A stretch of DNA of 35,623 nt from a virus: IMG/VR virus record IMGVR_UViG_3300032249_000810, positions 1 through 35,623 of that record. One strand, written 5' to 3'. The notes beneath the pieces were generated by a model. It did not search any database. It had not been told where the DNA came from and saw only the letters and a program-made list of their open reading frames with translations. Below are positions 16,123 to 22,822 of this stretch, in pieces (position 1 is the first letter of the stretch; each line of letters opens with the position of its first letter). The position numbers and the translations under genes were made by a program.

Positions 16123-16901
16123 ATAGAAGCCCCTCCGTCGTAACATCCGCATGGCACCAAATCGGGTAGATCTTCGAAAAGCTTCATCTGTGCATCGTCG
16201 GCTTTTACAAGGTCTTCCCATTTCCAATTCCTGCCAAGTCCAACAACGGTTGTCAATGCGGTAGCTCCTCGCTCCATTTCGATTGCGCGAGCGAATAAAT
16301 CTGGATGCGATTTAGCTAAAGCCAGCACTTCGCCGCGTTTCGAGGCTGGGCAAAAAAAGCAGGCTGATTTGCCTGGATTGAATCCAGCCGCCCTCACAAC
16401 AGCCACGCATTCACGGCGACGCCATCCCCATTCAACGAGTGGATATGTTACAATAAAGCGGTCGTCATTGTAGTCTTTAACTCGGTGTCTCTCCCCTGCG
16501 TCGTAGCCGATAAGCTTTACAACCTTTCCCCCTGACTCCCACGCATCAAGTGCTGGTTTCCATTGCTTTAAATAGTTCTCTTGGGGACGAACCTTGTATT
16601 TATCAGAGCATGATCGCCAGCCAAAAGCGAGTGAGGGAAGGGTTCCCGCTTCGCGCACTTCTTGTTCTAGGGTTTTCCGCTCGTCTCTTACGGTGATTAC
16701 TGGAGGCATTCCGCGATCCACTAGCCACGCGCTGAAATCCTCCACAAATCGCAGCGTTTCCGGCAGTTCGCCACCCGTGTCCGCAAATGTAATAAGATCA
16801 GGACGCACGCCACGGCGCTCCATCTCGATAAGCATCGCGGCGCTATTTGTTCCCCCCCCAAAAGAGACGACAATCGGATAACTTGATGGTTTCTCTTTCA
16901 T
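16119..16901 (-). CDS. PAPS-reductase-like PP-loop protein (adenine nucleotide alpha hydrolase family)
   Basis: A 260-aa protein. The PP-loop SFGGGTNS (residues 13-20) binds ATP or a similar nucleotide for adenylation. TFADTGGELPET (38-49) is typical of the CysH/DndC-like group. Cys98, Cys165, the pair CFFC (181-184) and C251/C253 could bind a metal or Fe-S cluster. Family members reduce PAPS or carry out adenylation/sulfur chemistry on nucleic acids. Phage copies are common and mostly uncharacterised. It has ATGA overlaps with the nuclease upstream and the 107-aa gene downstream. Sulfur modification of DNA or tRNA, or a host metabolic role, is possible. Confidence 0.82.
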   Translation of the reverse strand: MKEKPSSYPIVVSFGGGTNSAAMLIEMERRGVRPDLITFADTGGELPETLRFVEDFSAWLVDRGMPPVITVRDERKTLEQEVREAGTLPSLAFGWRSCSDKYKVRPQENYLKQWKPALDAWESGGKVVKLIGYDAGERHRVKDYNDDRFIVTYPLVEWGWRRRECVAVVRAAGFNPGKSACFFCPASKRGEVLALAKSHPDLFARAIEMERGATALTTVVGLGRNWKWEDLVKADDAQMKLFEDLPDLVPCGCYDGGASI

Positions 16902-17965
16902 CCGATTAGCTCAACGCTCCCTTTGGTTGTTTCGACGGTGGAGACTTGGTCAAGAAGACCGTCCCAAAATTGATTCCAGGCCTTGCCCTTCATGCCGGTC
17001 TTTTTCTTGGCGAGCGGTTCAAGCTCGCCCATGACCGGCTTGACGCATTGCGCGAATTCTTCACCGGTGATTTGAGCTTGCGAGGAAAGCAGGCGGAACA
17101 GGGCCGGAATGTCCGTCAACGTCCGCTGTTTGCGGCCCTTTGTGAGCCGGAACGCTCCACCGAAAGCGTCAAGGTTTGCGCGGGCTTCTTCTTCGACAAG
17201 ATACTCAATCCGCGCAATTGCCTTTTTGACGGCCTTGGCGGTACGATACAGCGCGAGCTTTTCGTCTGGGGTCGCGAGTTCCCATCGACCGGCGTCCGTG
17301 TCTACGACGGCAAGCGTCGCGATTTGCTGGCGATGCGCGGGGCAGATTGCGAGGGCGGGGCAGTAGCGGCAAGCGTCCTCGGACGGTGCCGGGATCGGGT
17401 TGCCCAATACTTCGACCAACTCAATGGACGAAATCAGGGTGAGGATTCTCTCCCATGCGCTCACGAGTTCCCGACGCGTGAAGCATGCGCGGCTTCCCTG
17501 CCCTCGAACGCTTGGTTGCACAATCGCGAGGTCGAAGACTTCGACGCCACGGTAGGCTTTCGCGACCATCAGCGCATAGGCAAGCACTTGCAGATTCCGC
17601 GAAGCGTCAGACACTTTGTTGAAGCCGAATTTCAGGTCAGCGATCAACGCAACCCCGCCCCGAATCTCTACAAGGTCAGGATGCCCAGTGATCAAGACAC
17701 CGTTGATTTCAATTTCCATTGACTGCTCAATGATCGAGACATCTGCGGGCGTCTCATACATTCCGGCGATGATTTCGCGGGCAGTCTCAGCAATATCTAG
17801 GTCGGACGGCGAGAGGTTGACCGGCTTCCCTTCGAGCACGAAAGCGTGCATGTTTGTTCCCCGGATGCTGTCGGCGCTGTCGGGCGACGAAGGCGCGGAT
17901 TTTTCGAGCCAATACGAGGCGGGGCAGGCCTCATAGCGGGCTAAGGATGAGGATCGAAGTTTCAT
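16898..17965 (-). CDS. PD-(D/E)XK exonuclease, RecB/Cas4-like (DUF2800 type)
   Basis: A 355-aa protein. The start chosen is the ATG one base after the upstream stop; a longer frame would run through the repeat tract. Motifs: C14 in YEACP, H40 in RGTNMHAF, GHPD (94-97), DLK (110-112), then QVLAYAL (126-132). A Cys cluster C199, C202, C208 (CRYCPALAIC) with C14 makes the four ligands of a Cas4/AddB-type iron-sulfur cluster. It would resect double-strand ends to give substrate for the ERF annealing protein encoded two genes upstream. Confidence 0.85.
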   Translation of the reverse strand: MKLRSSSLARYEACPASYWLEKSAPSSPDSADSIRGTNMHAFVLEGKPVNLSPSDLDIAETAREIIAGMYETPADVSIIEQSMEIEINGVLITGHPDLVEIRGGVALIADLKFGFNKVSDASRNLQVLAYALMVAKAYRGVEVFDLAIVQPSVRGQGSRACFTRRELVSAWERILTLISSIELVEVLGNPIPAPSEDACRYCPALAICPAHRQQIATLAVVDTDAGRWELATPDEKLALYRTAKAVKKAIARIEYLVEEEARANLDAFGGAFRLTKGRKQRTLTDIPALFRLLSSQAQITGEEFAQCVKPVMGELEPLAKKKTGMKGKAWNQFWDGLLDQVSTVETTKGSVELIG

Positions 17966-17966
17966 T

Positions 17967-18212
17967 TCAGTTCTCGGAGATTTCAGATTCGGGAAAGCGC
18001 AGTTCCCACCGTGAGGCGTGATCGGCGTGATCGGCGTGATCGGCGTGATCGGCGTGACTAGGCTCGGGATCGCCCAACTTGTCCGCAATGCTGTTCGTGG
18101 CTTCGGCTAGCGCGTAACCCCATTCCGGGGTCATGTCGTCAGGGAGGAACAAAATAGGCTCCCCGCCCGGTTCGCACACTGCGAACAGGTCTTCAGAGAA
18201 GAAGTAGAACAT
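17967..18212 (-). CDS. Small acidic protein with (His-Ala-Asp)n repeat, 81 aa
   Basis: The ATG at 18212 shares one base with the ERF stop (TGATG). The N-terminal part (MFYFFSEDLFAVCEPGG, MTPEWGYALAEATNSIAD) looks like a small globular phage protein, followed by a tandem HADHADHADHAD tract and a short tail. The repeat comes from a 9-bp DNA tandem array, so its length may vary between isolates. His and Asp in a regular pattern could bind metal, but this is speculative. It is coupled between ERF and nuclease genes. Confidence 0.65.
   Translation of the reverse strand: MFYFFSEDLFAVCEPGGEPILFLPDDMTPEWGYALAEATNSIADKLGDPEPSHADHADHADHADHASRWELRFPESEISEN
18015..18057. repeat. 9-bp tandem repeat (GGCGTGATC), about 4.8 copies
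   Basis: Four perfect copies of GGCGTGATC and a partial fifth follow without interruption. On the minus strand this is CACGCCGAT, encoding His-Ala-Asp. Because the unit is three codons, slippage would change length without breaking the frame. Confidence 0.9.
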
Positions 18213-18901
18213 CAGGACAGGAAGTCAGGAGCTTGCGCGATTGGTTCGAAGAGGGAGCCGTCTTTATCCCACCGATAGCCGGAGGTTTTCGCCTTGCCGA
18301 CAAGCCACGACCAAGCGGTTTGCTTGGCGACGGCGTCCAGACCGGCAGCGTATGGCGCGAAGCGATTGTAGAGCGCGTTCCAGGCCGCTTTCGATTCGCA
18401 GTCGTCGGCGTCGGCTTCCAGGGCTGGCGGGGGCGTCCATGCCTCCGGTTGCTCGGCAGGCTTCTGCTTCTTGGCTGGTGGCTTCGGCGCAGATTGCGCT
18501 TGCTCCGTCCGTCCGCTGGCGGCGTTCCCGTCGTCGTCCTCCTGGGCGATGCAATACAGCGCGGCGGCGGAAAACCTCCGCAAATATGTCGTTGCTGCCC
18601 CGATCCCTTGGGCGTCCGTCTTGCCAGGAATGCAACTCGCTTCCGTAGTGATGTATCCACCCGACTTGTGAGCAAGGACGGACTGCACCACAACCTGGCC
18701 GTCGACCAGCTTTCCGGCAGACTGCACGAGGGACACCCCGTGTTTTGCGTAGATCGGGCGAGCGGTTCCAAGCACTTCGGCAAGGTCCGCGTATTTGCTT
18801 TTAAAGTGCGGATTTGTGCTGCTCTTGACAGCGTTCTCAACCTCGCACTGAGCGAGACCAAGAGCGGCGAACAATTCAGCGTTGGCGTGTGTTGCGTCCA
18901 T
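18212..18901 (-). CDS. erf: ERF-family single-strand DNA annealing protein
   Basis: A 229-aa protein. ATG at 18901 gives MDATHANAELFAALGLAQCE; the much longer open frame upstream is a shadow. ERF hallmarks are NPHFKSKYADLAEV (30-43), ARPIYAKHGVSLVQS (47-61), and GAATTYLRRFSAAALYCIAQ (101-120) followed by EDDDGN. A Pro/Lys linker leads to a C-terminal helical segment. ERF anneals complementary ssDNA during recombination and genome circularisation. It works with the nuclease two genes downstream as a Red-like pair. Confidence 0.92.
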   Translation of the reverse strand: MDATHANAELFAALGLAQCEVENAVKSSTNPHFKSKYADLAEVLGTARPIYAKHGVSLVQSAGKLVDGQVVVQSVLAHKSGGYITTEASCIPGKTDAQGIGAATTYLRRFSAAALYCIAQEDDDGNAASGRTEQAQSAPKPPAKKQKPAEQPEAWTPPPALEADADDCESKAAWNALYNRFAPYAAGLDAVAKQTAWSWLVGKAKTSGYRWDKDGSLFEPIAQAPDFLS

Positions 18902-18932
18902 AGCTTCGGAAGTGTCAGGATTCGGAAACGAA

Positions 18933-19214
18933 TCAGGCGGCGGAAGCACCTGCCATTTTGCGGATATCCTCCGCACGAACGCGCCAACGTCCGCCAACCT
19001 TGAACGCGCCAGGAAGCTGGTCACGGCACGCAAGGTAATAGGCGGTCGGTTCCGGGATCGACAAGAAGGCGGCAGCCTGCTTGACGGTCCACAATTCCGG
19101 CTTGCCGGTGACTTGCTGGCCAGCTTTGAGTTTGGCGCGTAGTTCGCGTTCTTCGATAGCCAGCGCTTCAAGCCTGGCTTCGACCTCTTTGAGTTCTTCA
19201 GATACGGTTTGCAT
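18933..19214 (-). CDS. Excisionase/MerR-type HTH DNA-binding protein with coiled coil
   Basis: A 93-aa protein. Residues 1-32 form a charged coiled coil (SEELKEVEARLEALAIEERE). Residues 42-88 are a helix_turn_helix_17-type winged helix (WTVKQAAAFLSIPEPTAYYL, then FKVGGRWRVRAEDIRKM). It is the first gene of the minus early operon, and its ATG lies inside the left arm of an inverted repeat (19211-19246). It may be an excisionase/directionality factor or a Cro-like regulator binding that site. Confidence 0.8.
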   Translation of the reverse strand: MQTVSEELKEVEARLEALAIEERELRAKLKAGQQVTGKPELWTVKQAAAFLSIPEPTAYYLACRDQLPGAFKVGGRWRVRAEDIRKMAGASAA

Positions 19215-19246
19215 GTATGACGACTATAATCCGCGGTCATACATGC
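19211..19246. promoter_or_regulatory. Operator: 11-bp perfect inverted repeat in divergent control region
   Basis: GCATGTATGAC (19211-19221) and GTCATACATGC (19236-19246) are perfect inverted copies. The GTATGAC/GTCATAC heptamers start 21 bp apart. The left arm covers the start codon of the HTH gene (ATG at 19214, minus). The spacer contains TATAAT-like sequence on both strands. Binding here would block the early operon. Confidence 0.75.
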
Positions 19247-19346
19247 GCAATACTTTTCTAGAAAATAATCATACACAGTGGAATTATCATAATTGACTCT
19301 CCATTCTTTATTTTGTCTCACGGCGCTTCCGAGCGTAGGAAGTGGC

Positions 19347-19772
19347 ATGACAAAACCCAAACAGGAACGGCATATGCTCTCAGTTGACCTGGAATCGAGA
19401 AAGGCCGTCGAGCGTCTCGAAGCTGCGGCGGAGCGAGCTGACGTTACTAAGAGCGAGCTGGCTCGGTTGGCTGTAGCAGCAATGTGCGATTACATTGAGC
19501 GGGGTGGGAGCCTAAAGGGTGCGGAGTTGATCCAGGAATCAAAGGCCGCTCAGATCAACCGGCTCAGCGAGATTGCTCGCACAACGAACGAAAGCCCGAC
19601 GCGCATCCTCCGGGAGCTAGTAGACGCAATCGAGCCCATGGCCGAAACCGGAGCAATCCCCCGCCCCATCAAGCTCCGGGCCGGTCCTGTCGATGCACGT
19701 TCGGAGCGAATCGCCGGTATGTTGGCGGTATTACGAAGGAACATTCAAGACCTCGAATTGCTCCTTGAGTGA
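19347..19772 (+). CDS. Ribbon-helix-helix-like regulator, candidate repressor
   Basis: A 141-aa protein. The ATG at 19347 is preceded by an AGGA-like Shine-Dalgarno (7-nt spacing); the longer open frame upstream has no good start. The N-terminus MLSVDLESRKAVERLEAAAE, then ADVTKSELARLAVAAMCDYI, reads as strand-helix-helix of the CopG/Arc type. A second helix pair (INRLSEIARTTNESPTRILR) follows, with a C-terminal helix. It is transcribed away from the early operon and flanked by both inverted-repeat operators, so it is the best candidate for the lysogeny repressor. Family assignment is by pattern only. Confidence 0.65.
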   Translation: MTKPKQERHMLSVDLESRKAVERLEAAAERADVTKSELARLAVAAMCDYIERGGSLKGAELIQESKAAQINRLSEIARTTNESPTRILRELVDAIEPMAETGAIPRPIKLRAGPVDARSERIAGMLAVLRRNIQDLELLLE

Positions 19773-19809
19773 CTGATTATGGTAATTTCTAGAATTCGGA
19801 TTGACTCAG

Positions 19810-19839
19810 TGTCATACGGGCGTAAGTTCCCGTATGACA
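19810..19839. promoter_or_regulatory. Operator: 11-bp inverted repeat over start codon
   Basis: TGTCATACGGG (19810-19820) and CCCGTATGACA (19829-19839) are perfect inverted copies with an 8-nt centre. Heptamers GTCATAC and GTATGAC start 21 bp apart, as at 19211-19246. The right arm contains the ATG at 19834. Confidence 0.75.
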
Positions 19840-20115
19840 GAATTCCTGCAACTTGAACCGACTCAGCCCGCCTTTACCGGCGATGAACTTGAACACCTGC
19901 AAGCCGTTCTCGACGGCCTGGACGATTTCGAAGGCGTCGAGCTTGGCGACATCGAAGACGACTGGACCCGTGACGCAGTGGCGGCGCATCGCCAGGAAAT
20001 CGGGGCTTGCGTCGATTGCGGGGGAGAATTTGTAACGCGGCGGATTGACGAGCCGCAGTGTTACCTAGTCGGTGATTATGAGGTTTGTGAAGGATGCGGG
20101 GAGATCGCTCAATGA
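19834..20115 (+). CDS. Small acidic protein with two CxxC pairs, 93 aa
   Basis: The start chosen is the ATG inside the operator; an upstream in-frame TTG at 19801 would span the whole inverted repeat and is less likely. The N-terminal half is acidic (DELEHLQAVLDGLDDFEGVE). The C-terminal half has CVDCGG and CEGCGE, a zinc-ribbon pattern. It overlaps the next gene by ATGA. Position in the control region suggests a regulatory or early takeover role; family not recognised. Confidence 0.7.
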   Translation: MTEFLQLEPTQPAFTGDELEHLQAVLDGLDDFEGVELGDIEDDWTRDAVAAHRQEIGACVDCGGEFVTRRIDEPQCYLVGDYEVCEGCGEIAQ

Positions 20116-20300
20116 AAACCTTCCACTCCCGAAACGGTTTCGGGCTTCACGTGCCGACCAAGCGCGGCGCGGTTCGCATCGGATGGCGCGGAGACGGCTA
20201 CCACACGCGGCGATTCTTTGCGGGGCGGACGGTCACGGGTTGGAGCGTTTACGCTCTGGGGTTTTGCGTTTGTTACGCGGGGAATCGCGTTACACGTTGA
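20112..20300 (+). CDS. Small basic hypothetical protein, 62 aa
   Basis: ATG at 20112 overlaps the previous stop (ATGA). The sequence is basic and aromatic (GFGLHVPTKRGAVRIGWRGD, then YHTRRFFAGRTVTGW), with a C-terminal hydrophobic run (VYALGFCVCYAG). No family recognised. Its end overlaps the convergent DUF2637-like gene by 11 bp. Confidence 0.55.
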   Translation: MKTFHSRNGFGLHVPTKRGAVRIGWRGDGYHTRRFFAGRTVTGWSVYALGFCVCYAGNRVTR

Positions 20301-20850
20301 CGCCCTTGGCTTTTTGCCGGTAGAGCGTGCGCAATGAAACGCCAAGCTCTCTCGCTTTTTTCGCCATTACTCCGGTTCCGTAGGTCGTTTTTGGCTTCTT
20401 GGCTCGCTTCTCCTTTGCTGGCAAAGGCTCAATAGGCGCTCGATCTTCTTTTGTGACTTTCTCCTGCGTCATCATTTGAGTTTGGGCGATCTCTCGAAGC
20501 ATGACCTCGAAAAGAAAGAGGGTCACAATAGGCGGAAACCCATGGCAAACTTTGGCCATCACGTCCAGTTCTCTCACGTGCCAAACGTTGAACATGACGC
20601 TTATAACCGTGAACACGATTGTCAGCGTCAGATACCAAAGATTCTCGCGCTTTGCCAGCGTCGCGCCAAGTGACGCAACGCTGAATCCTATGAGGCTTCC
20701 GTCAACGATCCACGGGAATAAGCCGGGAAATGCCATTTTGTTCTCCCTGGCAAATTCTATCAGGCCCCCGGCAGACGAGGCAAACGACATAATCGTCAAC
20801 GGAACAAGCGTGCTGATGACCATCCATGGCAATTTTAAAGTGCGAGGCAT
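20290..20850 (-). CDS. DUF2637/SpdB-like four-helix membrane protein with C-terminal HTH
   Basis: A 186-aa protein with four predicted transmembrane helices at about 10-34, 42-66, 71-92 and 101-121. The spacing and the motifs FPWIVDGSLIGFSVAS, MFNVWH and FPPIVTLFLFEVMLRE match the DUF2637 pattern I know from actinobacterial SpdB-like plasmid-transfer proteins and phages. A basic linker (EKRAKKPK) leads to an HTH at 160-180 (MAKKARELGVSLRTLYRQK). The gene starts within the last 16 bases of the HNH-HTH gene. Possibly a membrane-tethered DNA-binding protein (DNA anchoring, exclusion or regulation). The family assignment is from memory of motifs. Confidence 0.65.
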   Translation of the reverse strand: MPRTLKLPWMVISTLVPLTIMSFASSAGGLIEFARENKMAFPGLFPWIVDGSLIGFSVASLGATLAKRENLWYLTLTIVFTVISVMFNVWHVRELDVMAKVCHGFPPIVTLFLFEVMLREIAQTQMMTQEKVTKEDRAPIEPLPAKEKRAKKPKTTYGTGVMAKKARELGVSLRTLYRQKAKGVNV

Positions 20851-21428
20851 CCTGAATTGATTCGACGGTAAATGGTTCTGACGCTGACTCCAAGCAAAGC
20901 GGCATATTGCGCTCTTGTCACTTTCTTCTCTCCCTCTTGATGCGCAGTCTTTGGCTTGATTTGTGACGGCTTGGACTGCTCAACAATTTTGCCATCGAGG
21001 GCAAGCTTCCCAGAGTTGAGCCATCGGTAAGCGGTTCGAATGCTGATGCCGTGAGCTTTGGCAGAATCCTTAACTGATGCGCGGTTGGCAATTTTGCGCG
21101 ACTTTGGAACCTTGAATTTTGCGTGAGCAACTCTGTCACTGCCGTTTTCTGCTGCCGTTCCCCAAATTAAATGGCGCGGGTTGACGCAACCCTGGGCGCC
21201 ATTTCCGCAAGTGTGACGACATTGCGCCCCTTCAAATGGTGGCGGAATTGTCATGGCGAGAATGATTCGATGCGGTCGATGATGCTCGACGCCATCGACA
21301 AAGGCTCTCATTGTGCCGTATCCAGATTTTGCCATTCTGAACGGCCAGAGAATGCAATGATCCGCTGACGTAGTTGTCAGCGCCATCAAGTAATCCATTT
21401 TCTTTTTGTGCAAATCGACGCTCGCCAT
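20835..21428 (-). CDS. HNH endonuclease with two C-terminal HTH modules
   Basis: From ATG at 21428 the protein has 197 aa; an ATG 18 nt upstream (21446) is also possible. The N-terminal domain is HNH_3-like: CILWPF, SGYGTM, HRPHRIILAM, CRHTCGNG, CVNPRHLIWGT and ENGSDR. Two HTH modules follow: DSAKAHGISIRTAYRWLNSG and AQYAALLGVSVRTIYRRINS, separated by a Lys/Pro linker. The same HTH pattern ends the overlapping downstream membrane protein. A homing endonuclease with DNA-binding tail is the simplest reading, but the duplicated HTH and operator-bearing promoter point to a phage-integrated role. Confidence 0.8.
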   Translation of the reverse strand: MASVDLHKKKMDYLMALTTTSADHCILWPFRMAKSGYGTMRAFVDGVEHHRPHRIILAMTIPPPFEGAQCRHTCGNGAQGCVNPRHLIWGTAAENGSDRVAHAKFKVPKSRKIANRASVKDSAKAHGISIRTAYRWLNSGKLALDGKIVEQSKPSQIKPKTAHQEGEKKVTRAQYAALLGVSVRTIYRRINSGCLAL

Positions 21429-21468
21429 TGTGGCAAATAATGACATCAAAAAGAAACTATGCAAGAGC

Positions 21469-21498
21469 TGTATGACAAGATGCGGAAAATGTATGACA
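21469..21498. promoter_or_regulatory. Direct-repeat operator upstream of divergent genes
   Basis: TGTATGACA occurs at 21469-21477 and 21490-21498, starts 21 bp apart in the same orientation. It lies between the minus HNH-HTH gene and the plus gene at 21568. A related TATGACA is at 21548-21554. Same heptamer and spacing as the two inverted-repeat operators. Confidence 0.65.
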
Positions 21499-21504
21499 CG
21501 ACTT

Positions 21505-21520
21505 CTTGTCACAAGACAAG
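21505..21520. promoter_or_regulatory. Short palindrome CTTGTC-ACAA-GACAAG
   Basis: A perfect 6-bp inverted repeat with a 4-nt centre, seven bases after the direct-repeat operator in the same divergent intergenic region. It could be a second regulator's site. Confidence 0.35.
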
Positions 21521-21567
21521 GTTCGCTTGCTTGCTTTTTGTCGCAAATATGACAAAGTTGAATCCAA

Positions 21568-22062
21568 ATGGCATCAAGAGACTTGGCAAACATCGCAAAG
21601 GCACGCTATGGCGAATTGCTGAAAGCTGGCATTGCGCCACTGGCCGCCTATTGCGAAGCAACCGGGAAGCCGGACACAAAGGCCGCGCGAGAAACTGCGT
21701 CACGATGGAAGCGTGATCCGGTTGTCTTGGCCGTCATCAATCCGCCATCTCCCAGGCCGGTCCAAGAGGTGGTTGTTTCAGTGTCCGAGAAGCTGCCTTT
21801 CTCGCGAGATCAGATGATTTCCAAGATGATGTTTTTGGCCATGGCTGACAACGCAGATGAGAGCCCGCAATGGGCCGCCGTGCAGATTCAAGCTATGAGA
21901 TCAGTCTTCGAGTGGATGGGTTGGCAGAAGCCTGAAAAGGATGAAGCAGAAGACCTCGGCGCCCTGGTCCGCCGTCTAATCAAGCCGACTCCGGGCCTTC
22001 ACGGGGAGCACGTCAATCACGTCGCCATGGAAGCGCAGCAGGCAATGAAAAGCCCGGCCTGA
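21568..22062 (+). CDS. Putative DNA-binding protein, possible small terminase subunit
   Basis: A 164-aa protein. The N-terminal region LANIAKARYGELLKAGIAPL, then AAYCEATGKPDTKAARETAS, looks like a helical DNA-binding domain. The C-terminal part has MISKMMFLAMADNADESPQW and IQAMRSVFEWMGWQKPEKDE, a layout seen in some phage small terminases. It lies 4 kb upstream of the large terminase and is separated from it, so position does not decide. The 91-aa gene next to the large terminase is the rival candidate. Its stop lies in a strong hairpin. Confidence 0.45.
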   Translation: MASRDLANIAKARYGELLKAGIAPLAAYCEATGKPDTKAARETASRWKRDPVVLAVINPPSPRPVQEVVVSVSEKLPFSRDQMISKMMFLAMADNADESPQWAAVQIQAMRSVFEWMGWQKPEKDEAEDLGALVRRLIKPTPGLHGEHVNHVAMEAQQAMKSPA

Positions 22063-22078
22063 TTTCTCGGGCCGGGCT
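22051..22078. terminator. Hairpin overlapping stop codon
   Basis: AGCCCGGCC (22051-22059) pairs with GGCCGGGCT (22070-22078) around a 10-nt loop that begins with the stop codon of the plus gene. On the minus strand it is followed by TTTT, so it probably terminates transcription of the convergent gene at 22096-22545. On the plus strand no T-run follows. Confidence 0.55.
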
Positions 22079-22095
22079 GCGGGGTTGGTTGAGGG

Positions 22096-22545
22096 TTACA
22101 TCTGCCAGGTGAGATACTCGGGGAGCGTATCAAGCGGACGCGCCTTGTATTCTGGTCTTCCGCACTCGTTGTTGGACGTGTAGTAGACGGAATCGTCTAG
22201 ATCCTCGATAGCCTCTAGCGCATCCTTGCGGCTTGCATAGATGGCTGCGCGTCCGGTTTCGTCGTCGATCACAAGGCGACGCTCTACGCTCGGCCCGTAA
22301 TAATCGTGCTTTGCGACGATCACATACTGACGGCTTGGACGCCCGCCCTTCTTGCCGTTCTTGCGAGCGGCTTTGGCTTTGGCTTCGGTGGTGATGCTGC
22401 CGAGCGTAGCGGCTGCCTGACTGTTGTTGGTGATGTTGCTCACATCGGCATAATAACCCAGCGTTGGGTTTACGCAAGAATTATTTTCACTTCCCTTGCA
22501 AATATTTTCACGGCAGGGTAGGGGAGTGAATGCGTTTGGATACAT
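22096..22545 (-). CDS. Hypothetical protein with GKKGGRP motif, 149 aa
   Basis: ATG at 22545 gives the longest reading. The convincing part begins near residue 35 (VSNITNNSQAAATLGSIT), so a GTG start there is possible. AKAARKNGKKGGRPSRQY is a basic AT-hook-like motif common in small bacterial and phage DNA-associated proteins. The rest is acidic with paired strands (YVIVAKHDYYGPSVERRLVI, DDETGRAAIYASRKDALEAI). It is a single minus gene among plus genes. Function unknown. Confidence 0.6.
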   Translation of the reverse strand: MYPNAFTPLPCRENICKGSENNSCVNPTLGYYADVSNITNNSQAAATLGSITTEAKAKAARKNGKKGGRPSRQYVIVAKHDYYGPSVERRLVIDDETGRAAIYASRKDALEAIEDLDDSVYYTSNNECGRPEYKARPLDTLPEYLTWQM

Positions 22546-22581
22546 CAAGCGTTAGTGTATGCGTCCGCTGACTTCATGGCG

Positions 22582-22617
22582 GACCCATTACTAGACCCAT
22601 TGCGCGACCTATGCACC
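22582..22617 (+). repeat. 12-bp repeat array A, three copies
   Basis: GACCCATTACTA, GACCCATTGCGC and GACCTATGCACC follow head to tail. Consensus is roughly SACCYATTGC plus two bases. The same unit recurs as array B at 22823-22870. Confidence 0.6.
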
Positions 22618-22822
22618 GGCCTTTGACTGGCGTTATAAATCGCGTCATAAACAGCGCCCGTGAAATTATTTTCGGGAATCTTTGGTTAGGTTTCGGCCGG
22701 AAAACCTAGAGAATCACTAGTAGATGCTGCACCCAAGAACACTATCGCGCGATTGAGGATAATTGCACAAACATATTGCACACATAAGAACGGCTTAGCT
22801 TTTAGGAAGGAAAAACATAGGT

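Noticed and set aside
18015-18057. CRISPR-like array
   Set aside because: The 9-bp units are directly adjacent without spacers and encode a peptide repeat.
18212-19360. Long (382-codon) version of the ERF gene
   Set aside because: The N-terminal extension covers the HTH gene and operator in another frame and reads as random; ERF similarity begins at ATG 18901.
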